64,000 nucleotides of DNA. Source: Kalmanozyma brasiliensis GHG001. Its lineage: Eukaryota; Basidiomycota; Ustilaginomycetes; Ustilaginales. The translations under genes and the position numbers were made by a program. Below the pieces are notes generated by a model. The model saw only the letters and a list, made by a program, of their open reading frames with translations, did not search any database and was not told where the DNA came from. Below are positions 10,001 through 18,283 of the stretch, in pieces; position 1 is the stretch's first letter; each line of letters opens with the position of its first letter. Location: assembly GCF_000497045.1 (NCBI RefSeq), contig NW_015961952.1, forward strand, positions 372,001 through 436,000, in the 5' to 3' direction.

Positions 10001-11178
10001 CGCGCCAGCACGCTGAGGCAAACTGGAGCCGCATCACAGGCACACCCGAGCCGGCCCGGCCATACACGATCTTCTCCGTCAACGAAGAAGCCTCCTCGGG
10101 TCGCCTGAGCCAAGCTTCCAAGGACATCGCCTTCGGCTCGATCGCCGGTATGATCAGCAAAGTGTTTGAGCACCCGTTCGATCTCGTCAAAGTGCGTCTC
10201 CAGACGCAATCTGCCGACCGCCCGGCGCGCTACGCAGGCGCATTCGACTGCTTCAAGCAGACCTACCTGCAAGAAGGCATTCGTGGGCTCTACCGCGGGC
10301 TCAGCATGCCCGTGTTCGGCGCGACGCTCGAGAACGCCTGTCTGTTCTTTGTGTATAACCAGATGCAGTCGGCGATCCGATGGGCCAACGGGGAGGCGAG
10401 AAGCGGGTCGGCGGCGAAAGCGGATGCAGAGGCGCCGCTATCGATTCCACAATTGGCCATCGCAGCGGCGGGAGCGGGGGCGACGACGAGCCTCGTGCTG
10501 ACGCCCATTGAGTTGATCAAGTGCAAGATGCAGGTGCAGATGATTACGCGTGCGGCAAACCCCTCGCCGGCTGCAGGTGCTTCGGCAGCCCCCATTGCTG
10601 GGCAGCTGCAGCAATCGCGCTCGATGCACACCAGTGCCGTGCGGGCAGCAGCGAGCGCGCAGACGTTCAAGTCCCTCGATGGGCCTTTGACGCTATTGCG
10701 CCGGACGGTAGCGACAGACGGCATCCGCGGGTTGTGGCTGGGCCAGACGGGCACGCTGCTGCGCGAAACAGGCGGCGGTGTAGCATGGTTCCTCGCCTTC
10801 GAATCCGCCTCGCGCTACCTCATCTCTCGCAAGAAAACGCTCCTCAACCGCACCGATGTGACCAAGAAGGACCTCTCCGCTCTCGAACTCGTCGGTGCCG
10901 GCGCACTGGCAGGCGTGTCCTACAACGTCGTCCTCTTCCCCGCCGACAGTGTCAAGAGTACGATGCAGACGGAGCGCGAGATGCTCTCCTCCCAAACGGG
11001 GGGCAAGTGGAAGGGCACGGGCTTCCTAGGTACCTTCCAAAAGATCTACCGCACGAGGGGAATCAAGGGTCTCTACGCGGGGTGCGGCGTCACCTGCCTC
11101 CGAAGCGCCCCCAGCAGCGCCATCATCTTTTTGCTCTACAACAAGCTCGAGAAGCTCAGCGACGAGTATGGGCTCTAG
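7021..11178 (+). CDS. Mitochondrial ornithine/basic amino acid carrier (Ort1/Arg-13 type) with a ~1030-residue disordered N-terminal extension
   Basis: 1385 aa from the ATG at 7021. The open frame continues upstream to a TTG at 6667, but that part reads like a CA/CT-rich leader. Residues ~1029-1385 form a complete mitochondrial carrier with all three signature repeats: HPFDLVKVRLQ, TPIELIKCKMQ and FPADSVKSTMQTE. The wording around each repeat (GSIAG, GATLENACLFF, GGGVAWF) resembles yeast Ort1/Arg11, which exchanges ornithine for protons or basic amino acids across the inner membrane for arginine synthesis. Typical carriers are ~300 aa. Here residues 1-1030 are Ser/Pro/Ala-rich and probably disordered, with a basic patch (KNRNSLIFGLRKLMGKK, ~274-290) and a polyproline run near 630. 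No stop or convincing intron separates the parts. A shorter isoform from an internal promoter is an alternative. Confidence 0.85.
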   Translation: MHSRRNSLAAMVKTPELETTSAPGVTGVGLASSSSLSSLSPASQLKTPRWSSIRGRFSTVQSRDNTLAPLHDNIDDGMWDKNDAAFLEEVARDSPSLLSPLDRFEASDRDIPLGRASMSMARITGSGRDDDADDYIAPRRPSLQLSSSPFATRTSRSFTVGATDPVHIPANQQMLAPAAPLGLSKYRARPMRKMASAAMLPDLPETKPVDDDVAFSSPVTSSSSAVSLTPPLLPPKDSPPTSTASIFASPSSSPALQADSALNEAGTITRRQTKNRNSLIFGLRKLMGKKQAEPNAAAPPAQSDAAQPTSSPPTIHSETWPAPQDASIEASPRGGLNLLGLAPDALGPAATNEASPDRTDKRATNKRASLRASPSIARKSPSLDLLRSFGPLGRTSTHKAAARNSVIQHISHEEARKLTGSVGPIFLETKEALAEHQSKYATLPTNNGLLDRAAYDMHYAASPASQHSTLYGSAAEQTTAQHANNANSGTIRAPFPSRPRRPEQENIVDNGSFQALTSPSSGEPVSSSSTRNNSIGMSSSASSRLSSISAATDPSAVLRASFSFQSQSYRPYSSDSRESRASQLSPPSSASSYTSHGFDAPGATSKPTHRTVSSLGSQAAWGSPFGNASMPPPPPPAPGAQMVARSHNHRRSLNGSSGGSRPWSAFMALPMNGAEFPLPPHRGLSGASISRPVSVTSSAFTNGYDDARGESADADLTFRASDFARARAASTAGLNSDAGWRVRADSIFSEPGNSAHRTAVGAINSPSSQHAPSSAWTTPSDPHLIALASPTASTSQHSHQSYHSCSNSDSTSAAPGAASASSTTLGSANSNGRALNAPIHRLSASSSSLSHRKRPSFGLAIEPAAHSAFDSIPSPLLRTRRISLAHPEGSSPQRPLSTSSLASAIRTPSGSSYGTSLHASARASAATLSSRRTSEDNDESLEIETLLDGSPKKASFLRSTSLTASVPASESVMAAATVHHRHSASVPMDEDDSPRQHAEANWSRITGTPEPARPYTIFSVNEEASSGRLSQASKDIAFGSIAGMISKVFEHPFDLVKVRLQTQSADRPARYAGAFDCFKQTYLQEGIRGLYRGLSMPVFGATLENACLFFVYNQMQSAIRWANGEARSGSAAKADAEAPLSIPQLAIAAAGAGATTSLVLTPIELIKCKMQVQMITRAANPSPAAGASAAPIAGQLQQSRSMHTSAVRAAASAQTFKSLDGPLTLLRRTVATDGIRGLWLGQTGTLLRETGGGVAWFLAFESASRYLISRKKTLLNRTDVTKKDLSALELVGAGALAGVSYNVVLFPADSVKSTMQTEREMLSSQTGGKWKGTGFLGTFQKIYRTRGIKGLYAGCGVTCLRSAPSSAIIFLLYNKLEKLSDEYGL

Positions 11179-11248
11179 TCAAGGAATAGAAATGCATAGA
11201 TTGTATACCAAATGGCGAGAGAGGGGTGTGAAATGTGTGATGTGAAGG

Positions 11249-11890
11249 TCAGTCGTCGAGGTCGAAGCTGAGTCCTTTGCCGGAGCGTTTGATGTCGCGC
11301 CTTGCCTTGGCGGTTTTTTCTGCCTTTCGTTGTTCTTTGGTCTTTTCCTTTGCCGGTTTTGATTGTGTGGATGAGCGTTCGGTGCGGATGAGCTGCTTGA
11401 CGTCGTTGAGATTGCTGCTCTTGTCCTTACCCGCGACATCCGTGGAGCTGTCTAGGAGGTGTGTGATCGAGGCTTCTGGACGCATCCCTGTGTCGTCGGC
11501 GGCTATCGGAGCGCGTCGCTTTTTCGTGGCGATGGATGCACCGGCTATGCTCTGACTCCTACTGTCTGTCGAATCGGTGTAATCCGTTGAATCGCTCCGA
11601 GAGGTCGCTGCTCGCCGCGCAGCCGTCGCCTCCTCCCTCGACAGCCCGTCGTCCAACACCACCACCTGCGCCCCATCGAATTCATCCTCGCCATCCGGCT
11701 CCCCATCATCGTCAGCCTTGCGCTTGCCAGAAGAGGTGCTCGAGACGAGGCTCTCGAGCTCGTCTTTTGGGCGATTGGAGGAGAACGCTTGACGAGTGGG
11801 GATTTGTGCTTGCAGCGCACGCAGGAATGCCGGCTGCGGTGGCGCGTGATACTCCAGTGAGCGGGAGGCTGGTGTCCCTTTGCGTGACAT
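11249..11890 (-). CDS. KIAA1143-like / DUF4604 nuclear protein of unknown function
   Basis: 213 aa from an ATG at 11890. The N-terminal motif PPQPAFLRALQAQ matches the DUF4604 pattern (PAFL..). AQVVVLDDGLSREEATAARR corresponds to the QVVVL..LSxEE segment of human KIAA1143. The C-terminus ends GKGLSFDLDD, as the family does. The middle is acidic, then Ser/Thr-rich; the last third is Lys/Arg-rich and likely nuclear. The function of the family is not established, so none is assigned. The gene is divergent from the DUF1365 gene (starts 288 bp apart) and convergent with the carrier gene (70 bp between stops). Confidence 0.82.
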   Translation of the reverse strand: MSRKGTPASRSLEYHAPPQPAFLRALQAQIPTRQAFSSNRPKDELESLVSSTSSGKRKADDDGEPDGEDEFDGAQVVVLDDGLSREEATAARRAATSRSDSTDYTDSTDSRSQSIAGASIATKKRRAPIAADDTGMRPEASITHLLDSSTDVAGKDKSSNLNDVKQLIRTERSSTQSKPAKEKTKEQRKAEKTAKARRDIKRSGKGLSFDLDD

Positions 11891-12177
11891 GCTGGTGAGA
11901 AGGGCGGGAGGAGAGCGTTGGGAGAAGAGGTGGTGGTAGGGAAGGAAGGCAATGGTGGTGAACGCGGGACGAGAAGGATTGGACCCTGAATTGGGAGATC
12001 ATGTTCTGCAGGGTGGAAAGGCCGCGGAAGTCGCTGTTCAGGGTGCATTTGCTCAGCGCTCCTGTCTCCATCACCACCATCACTTCTCTGTCCCCCATCC
12101 CACACGCCTCGCATGCGTCTGACTCGACCATAGACCGCACTCCACGGTGCGAATCTCATCCCGGCTGCTTCGCCACG
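11891..12177. promoter_or_regulatory. Divergent promoter region shared by the DUF4604 and DUF1365 genes
   Basis: 287 bp between the two chosen start codons. If the DUF1365 gene uses the upstream in-frame ATG at 12001, the gap shrinks to 110 bp. The right half is rich in CACC/TCATC stretches typical of a transcribed leader. No specific factor site is claimed. Confidence 0.45.
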
Positions 12178-14259
12178 ATGATCAACGACTCGTCCACCTG
12201 GGCGAGTGGCAACACCACCTCTGCCATCCCCGACGCCGCCCACCTCACCGCCCTCCTCACAACCCGTGCAGCGCTCCCCCTATACCTCATCCTCTTTCTC
12301 TATATCCTCTCTCACATCCCGTCCTTCCTCGACCGCTTCGCAGCCACACCATCACCGTCCACCTCGGCGTTCGTCATCCCGGCCCTCACCCGGCACGCGC
12401 GCTTCCTCCCCACTCCCTCAGCCCACGCGTTCAAGTACAACACCCTCTACCTCGCCGTCCGACTCGATGCGCTCGAATCGCGTCGACTCGACACGCCCGC
12501 CTTCGCATGGAAGGGCAACCTGCTTCAGCCCGAGTACGTCGACACTGCGGCGCTGGCGGGCGAGCGGAATGTGACCCCCGTCGGCAAGGCTGTAGCCGAC
12601 GGAGGGGAGGGGTGGAAAGCGAAGATGCGTGCGGCGGAGCGAGTGGAGCGACGGCGATTGGAGGAGAAGCGGACGAGGAATGAGAGGGTACGCCGGAGTC
12701 TCACCGGTTTGCATCCTAGATCGTATCTCCGGACCAATTTACCAGGAGAGAAAGGGAACTGGGTCAAGGGGTCGATCCTGCTCAAGCTGGCGTACGAGCT
12801 GCGCGAACGCGGGCTGATGAACACCGGACCGCAGGATGCAGACACCACGAAGGACTGGAGGGACGAATTGGGCCATGTGTGGACGGTTACCATGCCTTCG
12901 GTGGCGGGAGTGACGGGGATCAATCCTCTCACGGTGCACTACTGCTTCCGCCCGCACAGCTTCCCTGCCAAATCCACCCAGGCCAAGGGTGAGCAAGACA
13001 AGCGCGGCGTGTTCTGGCTCGTCGTCCTCGAAGTGCACAACACCTTTTCCGAGCGACACATCTACGTCCTTCGATCTGGCGTCGATGAGGACTTGCCGCG
13101 CCGCGAGGGGTACGCTCACCAATGGACGTTTCCTCGCTCGTTCCACGTGTCGCCGTTCAACGATCGAGGTGGGTTCTATCGCCTTTTCCTGCGACATCCG
13201 CTACCCACTTCCTCGTCATCGTTCGACTTGGGCATTCGGTTGCTGCTGCTGGTCGAATCCGATTCGACGCCGCCAAAGTTGGAAAAGAAGCTCATGGCGA
13301 CACTCGATTCCCTCCCGCCATCCAAAAATGGACGGTCCGTACGCCCGCTCTCCCCCGCCACACTCACCGCCGCACTCCTGCGTCAACCGCTGGACCTGTT
13401 CCTCACATTCATCCGCATCCTCTGGCAAGCGGGCAAGCTGCATTTCGCCAAAAAGCTCGATGCGTTCGGTCGACCGGACATGGTCCAGCCCACGGAAGTC
13501 GCGGGCAAATGGGACGGGGTAGGACTTCCACCCCCCCTCAATCGGATTCAGGCTCATCGTGCGGAGGGGAAGGCTGCGGTGGGTGGGGGACTGGTCTACC
13601 CCGAAGCGGGGTGGGGCGAGCGTGTGGCCAAGGACCACGTGCGCACTCTGTTGGAGAAGAGGGTTCGAGAGACAGAAGGATGGAGGGTGAAGATCCATTC
13701 GACCGATCCGGCGGATGAAGGGTTGGACGTGGGGTTGGGGCCAAAGGAGTTGGTGCTCTACACGAGGTCCTTCGGGGTGTATGTGGATCTCATGACGTAT
13801 CAACCGCGATTGGCGTTGCTGTTGGGAAGCAGGGTTGGGCGACGGTGGGGCGTGAACTCTGTCGAGTTGTTCAACGAGTTCTTCGCCAACCCTGCATCGC
13901 AGACAGGGGTGCGGAAGAGACATCTCGATTTTTTGCTCGCCTCTGCAGACCGACCGGACGCGCTACAGACGCTGCAAAAGATCGGCATAGACCTGGTGGC
14001 CCCGAAAAAGGAAGGGGAGAAGGAGGGTTGGAAGGTGACCACGGCGCTCTGGATGGGGTACGCTGCGGCGGTGGCGGAGAAGAAGCTCTTCGCAGCGTTG
14101 GGTGCGAGGTACGTCAAGGGCACGGAGCCGTGGTTGGAGCTGCAACGCGGGTTGGACTGGATCGAGGCAGACGAAAGGGAGGAAGAGGCTGAGAAGGACG
14201 CGAAGGAACAAGACGGGGCGATGTGGGACACTCGCTTGGGCAGCGTGTACAATCCTTGA
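12178..14259 (+). CDS. DUF1365 membrane-associated protein of unknown function
   Basis: 693 aa from the ATG at 12178 (A at -3). An in-frame ATG at 12001 would add 59 residues encoded by leader-like sequence. Residues ~30-50 form one strong transmembrane segment (LPLYLILFLYILSHIPSFL). DUF1365 hallmarks follow: the start HAFKYNTLYLAVRLDALE, the core GINPLTVHYCFRP, EVHNTFSERHIYVL, and FHVSPFNDRGGFYRLF. The C-terminal ~300 residues are a fungal extension with another hydrophobic stretch (LLRQPLDLFLTFIRILW). The biochemical activity of DUF1365 is unknown. In bacteria it is often encoded near cyclopropane fatty-acid synthase-like genes, which hints at lipid metabolism, but nothing in this window adds to that. 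Convergent with RPA3. Confidence 0.8.
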   Translation: MINDSSTWASGNTTSAIPDAAHLTALLTTRAALPLYLILFLYILSHIPSFLDRFAATPSPSTSAFVIPALTRHARFLPTPSAHAFKYNTLYLAVRLDALESRRLDTPAFAWKGNLLQPEYVDTAALAGERNVTPVGKAVADGGEGWKAKMRAAERVERRRLEEKRTRNERVRRSLTGLHPRSYLRTNLPGEKGNWVKGSILLKLAYELRERGLMNTGPQDADTTKDWRDELGHVWTVTMPSVAGVTGINPLTVHYCFRPHSFPAKSTQAKGEQDKRGVFWLVVLEVHNTFSERHIYVLRSGVDEDLPRREGYAHQWTFPRSFHVSPFNDRGGFYRLFLRHPLPTSSSSFDLGIRLLLLVESDSTPPKLEKKLMATLDSLPPSKNGRSVRPLSPATLTAALLRQPLDLFLTFIRILWQAGKLHFAKKLDAFGRPDMVQPTEVAGKWDGVGLPPPLNRIQAHRAEGKAAVGGGLVYPEAGWGERVAKDHVRTLLEKRVRETEGWRVKIHSTDPADEGLDVGLGPKELVLYTRSFGVYVDLMTYQPRLALLLGSRVGRRWGVNSVELFNEFFANPASQTGVRKRHLDFLLASADRPDALQTLQKIGIDLVAPKKEGEKEGWKVTTALWMGYAAAVAEKKLFAALGARYVKGTEPWLELQRGLDWIEADEREEEAEKDAKEQDGAMWDTRLGSVYNP

Positions 14260-14473
14260 CCTCGAACCACCTCGGACAATATCACTGGATCTCAACTGGA
14301 CGAAGCGCGTGCGTCAGGCTCGTGTGCGTTCGGGTCTTTGCGCCCGTGCTGCGCGTGTTCATTGCCGAAGGCTGTTGGGCGGACAGGACCGTTTCGCGCG
14401 AGGTTGGGAAGATGAGATATGCTGCGAATGCGAAGGGTACGATTTCTGAAGATGCTACAATGTTGTCACCTCT

Positions 14474-14891
14474 TCAACCTGACTCGGTAAAGAGAGCGGG
14501 GAAAGCGGATGAGATCTGTACGACGTTCTCGACGAGTGCCAAGTCTGGTTCATCAGGAGCAATACCTTCAATCAGCTTGTTGTCCGCACCGTCTACCACA
14601 TCAAAGTGGGAACTTACCGACGCCGTCACCGCAATCGACAGTGGTGAACTCCCTAATCAGATTGCCGTCCATGCCGCTGCCACCGTCGCTCACTTTGCCG
14701 GTGACCTCGACGAAGCTGCTGCCGCTGATATCCGAATCGGGTGTGAGCGCCACTTCGACCGTGCCGTGGTCCGACGCCTGCATGATGAGCGTGTTGCCCG
14801 TAATTTTCTGGACTTTGCCGACGATGCGCACCGTCTGACCGGCGTACTGGTTAATCATGGACGAGTTGATCAGCGGAGTTGGCTTGTCCAT
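14474..14891 (-). CDS. RPA3: Replication protein A 14-kDa subunit (RPA3), two exons
   Basis: Single-OB-fold small subunit of the RPA heterotrimer, which binds single-stranded DNA in replication and repair. Exon 1 is 14618-14891 and exon 2 is 14474-14565, giving 121 aa. The N-terminus MDKPTPLINSSMINQYAGQ and TVRIVGKVQKI match the family (S. pombe Ssb3 begins similarly). Read without splicing, the frame ends early after VGKFPL. Removing a 52-nt gtaagt...gaag intron (14566-14617, branch-like ctgat) restores the C-terminal helix ENVVQISSAFPALF expected for RPA14. An upstream in-frame ATG at 14981 would add 30 residues of leader-like sequence. The splice is inferred from frame and homology, not from transcripts. 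Divergent from SHE9. Confidence 0.85.
14566..14617 (-). other. Intron of RPA3
   Basis: 52-nt intron with donor gtaagt, branch-like ctgat and acceptor aag. Its removal keeps the frame and supplies the conserved C-terminal helix of RPA14. Confidence 0.7.
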
Positions 14892-15182
14892 TGTTGCGAT
14901 GATAAGTGCGAGGTGGTGGTGGAGAAATGCAGGGATGGTGGTTGCGGAAGGATGGCTGAGTCGAGCGAAGGTTGAGCGCAAAAGTGTTGGTTTCGCAGGG
15001 CGCGCGTCCTAGGTGTTACGCGTAAATGACGCCCGATCTGGATGGTCCGACAGATCGGGTAGCGGCGAGCTCTAAATCTTCGCAAGGACCAACACCTCGG
15101 ACCCTTGCGAAACACTCACTCCTCCTTCACCATCCACAGCCGCAGAAGAGGAAGCGCAAGATCAGCGACGACGCGGACAACG

Positions 15183-16628
15183 ATGCAGCGCTCACTGGCT
15201 GGAAGTGTGCTGCTTCCGTTGGCGCGGACAGCGCGAGCAGGACCGAGTATGAGGTCTATCGTATCTTCTTCTGCGCTGGGACATGCATATCCACGCAGCT
15301 GCGGCGAGAGCAAGAGCAGCCTTGGCCAACCGCAAACACGATCACCAGCGAACAACGTGGAAAATCGCACCAGGCTGGTGTCGGATCATAGTTCTTTCTC
15401 TTCCCGCTCGATATGTCGATATGTGGACGGTCTCAAGGACAAGTCTCGGTCGAGCGGCGTCCAGACTGAGTACGAGGCCGAGGCGCAGGCCAGCGACGCA
15501 GGTGCGCAGCTCAAGGAGTCGGAGGGAAGCTCACGGAGCTCAGAGCACGACATGGATCATGCGAAATCACCAGAAGAGGCATCAATAGCGGATCATAATC
15601 GCACGACAACCACTCCACCCTCCCCAGACGCAAGCACTCCCTCTCGCAGCGACTCCCAACGAGACCTTCTCGCCCGCCTTCGCAGCGCCACCGCGTCCCT
15701 CCCCTCCTTCAACGGAAGCACCTCCCAGAAGTCTCTCACCGACGCGCTCGCTACGGCCACCGCGCACACGCACACGCTCCTCGCCCGCCTACGCACCAAA
15801 CTCACCCACCTCTCTACGCAGTACAACACGCATACGGGCTACGCAGCGATCGAAGGGCTCAAAACGCGCATTGACGAGCTCGAGTCGTCCCTCTCCTCGG
15901 CCCGCTCTCTCGCGTCCACCGCCAAGCGGACCTATCTGATCGCCGTGCAGTCGCGCAGCGCCAGTCAGCGCGAAACGAACGATCTGCTCTCGCGCAAGTC
16001 GTCCTGGTCCGAATCGGATCTGGGACGATACACCGAGTTGCTGCGCAAGGAACACGCACTGAGCCGCGAGGAGGCAGAGGCGGAAAAGGTGTTGGAGAAG
16101 TCCGAGGCCCAGGTCCAAGCGAGCTTCGATGAGTTGATGAAGGCGGTAATGGTCAGGTACCACGAGGAGCAGATTTGGTCGGATAGGATGAGAGGCATGA
16201 GCACGTACGGCAGTCTGGTGGTTGCCGGACTCAATGCGGTGCTTTTCGTGGTGGCGATCCTGTTGGTTGAGCCCTATAAGAGGAGGAGGTTGGCAGAGAC
16301 TTTCGAGACCCGATTGGTGAGCGCGGAGGAGCAGAGTCGGGAGCTGATCCTGGCTAGTGTGGAGCAGTTTCAGCGGTCATTGGATGCGTTGGCCGCGACG
16401 AGGACAGAGTCGGAAGTCCAGCCAGCATCACCACCGTTCATACCACCGCAGGTGGTCGAGCTGCGAGAGGCGGAGGAAGAGCCGGTCGTGGCCGTCGAGG
16501 ACGTCCCGGCACCGGCCTTGTCTCAGCGAGTCGCGCGGCAAGAGGAAGAACGCCTCGTCTTTGCTTCCACTGTTGGTGTGGTCGTTGGTGCAGCACTATC
16601 GCTTCTCATCAGCGCATGCTGGACATAG
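15183..16628 (+). CDS. SHE9: She9/Mdm33-like mitochondrial inner-membrane protein
   Basis: 481 aa from the ATG at 15183; the open frame upstream begins with a TTG and is ignored. The N-terminus MQRSLAGSVLLPLARTARAG resembles a matrix-targeting presequence. A Ser/Thr/acidic linker follows, then a long coiled coil (about 170-340) containing KLTHLSTQYNTHTGYAAIEGLKTRIDELE-like heptads. TM1 lies at ~341-362 (SLVVAGLNAVLFVVAILLVEP) and a C-terminal TM at ~457-478 (VFASTVGVVVGAALSLLISA). This presequence/coiled-coil/two-TM layout and the TYGSLVV.GLN..LF core are those of She9/Mdm33. In yeast that protein shapes the inner membrane, and its overexpression fragments mitochondria. Family assignment is good; the functional role is by homology. 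Confidence 0.83.
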   Translation: MQRSLAGSVLLPLARTARAGPSMRSIVSSSALGHAYPRSCGESKSSLGQPQTRSPANNVENRTRLVSDHSSFSSRSICRYVDGLKDKSRSSGVQTEYEAEAQASDAGAQLKESEGSSRSSEHDMDHAKSPEEASIADHNRTTTTPPSPDASTPSRSDSQRDLLARLRSATASLPSFNGSTSQKSLTDALATATAHTHTLLARLRTKLTHLSTQYNTHTGYAAIEGLKTRIDELESSLSSARSLASTAKRTYLIAVQSRSASQRETNDLLSRKSSWSESDLGRYTELLRKEHALSREEAEAEKVLEKSEAQVQASFDELMKAVMVRYHEEQIWSDRMRGMSTYGSLVVAGLNAVLFVVAILLVEPYKRRRLAETFETRLVSAEEQSRELILASVEQFQRSLDALAATRTESEVQPASPPFIPPQVVELREAEEEPVVAVEDVPAPALSQRVARQEEERLVFASTVGVVVGAALSLLISACWT

Positions 16629-16785
16629 AAATCACGATCATCGATCGCAACATCGCAAGCAGTCTGGAAGGGCCCGAAGGTCTGAAGAAGAATGGACATT
16701 GCGAGAAACGAGATGGGGATGGACAGAATGTGCAATACGAAGCCACGGGAACAGAGGGGAAGATCTAGAAGGGGAGCGATGCATA

Positions 16786-17679
16786 TCAGAAAATGACATC
16801 TTCGTCCTTGCCGCCTGAGAGCATGTCCTTGCTGCGCTCGTCGTCTGCACCCCCTTCGCTGGCCTCCTGCATCTTGTACTGCCCATCGTCGTCTTCCTCT
16901 TCATCGTCATCGTCCTTCTTTTTCCTCCTGCCCTCATCATCACCACCCTCCTCGTCCTCCTCTTCATCGTCATCATCCTTCTTCTTTTCCTTCTGTCGAT
17001 CCGCAGCCTCGGCCTTGTCCTTCTTCTTGGCCTGCACCTTCTTCAACCGGAAAAACTCCTCCCTATCCGCCTCGTCCAGCTCGGAGACGATGTAGCTGAT
17101 GGTATTCTCCAGTCTTGGAATGATGACGTGTTCGATAGCGTTGACTCTCCTGTTGGTCATCCTGATGACCTCGTCCAGAATCACGAATGCGGTCTGCAAG
17201 CTCGCCAGCTCGACCAAGACCTTGAGCGCCTGAGTGTACATCTCTCGTGCCTTGTTCACCTGCTGACCACCTCTGCTGAGACCGGTGAGGGCAAACTCGC
17301 CACCACTTCCCTGATTTCCGTTGCTCTTCTCCTTGATATCCGCCTCGAAGGCAGGCAATATCACACCGCTCACATTCTCCTGCTTGGCGCGCACCTTGAA
17401 GCTCGCCGACTTGACACTCTCCTGCACGATGTACCCAATGTCGCCCGTCGCATACTGCACCTCGGCCAGACTGAACGACGCCTGCTGCATCACCTTGCCC
17501 ATCTTCCGCTTGGCCTCGTCGATCTTGTGCGTGATGGTGCGGAAACGTTTGGTGAGCGCATCGGCCTTCTTTTTGAGCAGAGAGTGACCGGTCTGGGCGC
17601 CCTTGAGCCGGGTTTTGGCGGAACCGAGCGCTTGACGTGTCGGGAAGACGGATTCGCGCTGACCTTTGCCGGAGGACAT
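16786..17679 (-). CDS. VMA8: V-type proton ATPase subunit D
   Basis: 297 aa from the ATG at 17679. Subunit D is the central rotor stalk of the V1 sector, which couples ATP hydrolysis to proton pumping at the vacuole and Golgi. The N-terminal helix ([19 protein letters not shown], then [17 protein letters not shown]) and the C-terminal helix ([21 protein letters not shown], then [17 protein letters not shown]) are canonical. After ~224 the chain continues as a charged, low-complexity tail in which [11 protein letters not shown] occurs twice. The yeast protein is 256 aa, so the tail is an addition. Divergent from SPT8 across 604 bp and convergent with SHE9 (157 bp). Confidence 0.95.
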   Translation of the reverse strand: MSSGKGQRESVFPTRQALGSAKTRLKGAQTGHSLLKKKADALTKRFRTITHKIDEAKRKMGKVMQQASFSLAEVQYATGDIGYIVQESVKSASFKVRAKQENVSGVILPAFEADIKEKSNGNQGSGGEFALTGLSRGGQQVNKAREMYTQALKVLVELASLQTAFVILDEVIRMTNRRVNAIEHVIIPRLENTISYIVSELDEADREEFFRLKKVQAKKKDKAEAADRQKEKKKDDDDEEEDEEGGDDEGRRKKKDDDDEEEDDDGQYKMQEASEGGADDERSKDMLSGGKDEDVIF

Positions 17680-18283
17680 GTTGGGCGTTCACCGTGCTAG
17701 GCAGATGGATGTGTATGCGTCGAGTGTGGTGCAGAGATGCCTGGAGGGATTGCGATGAGGGTCGGTGGTGGAGGCAAGTGATACGAAGCCCCTGTGAGCT
17801 CGAGATCGGCAAAGCGTGACGAATTTGCTCCAATCTGAGCTTGGACCATGCGCTCTTGGCGAGAGGAGCTTAACAAGCCGATATTCAAAATTGAGAGGAA
17901 GCCCGATTGGAATCTCGAGTCGCGGTGGGGAACGCGCCCTTTTCGAGAGGAAGCCGATTTGGTGCCTTTCTTCTTCCCCACGTCCAACACCCTTCTCGGC
18001 TCCACAGCGCTCGCATTCGTTCTCCCAATCCTCGTCGAGCTCTTCACAGTCATCTACCATCACGCTCGTCACGCTCGTTTGTATCAACACGTTCAAAGGT
18101 GCACCGCTCAGCGCTCCTTCCAACGGACCGGACCGCATAGCCATTTCAGCCGATTAGACCCTGCAGCTGTGCTCCCACATGCAGTCTTTCGTTGGCCAGC
18201 TCAGACAAGGTCGCTGAGTCCTACCATCTCCGCCCGACACACACTTCACAAGCGGGCCCCTTGCCGCTTGATCACATTCTAAA
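17680..18283. promoter_or_regulatory. Divergent promoter region VMA8 / SPT8
   Basis: 604 bp between two divergent ATGs. The right-hand part (about 18165-18283) is a CA/CT-rich leader for SPT8. No recognisable binding site, ORF with a domain, or RNA gene was found. Confidence 0.4.
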
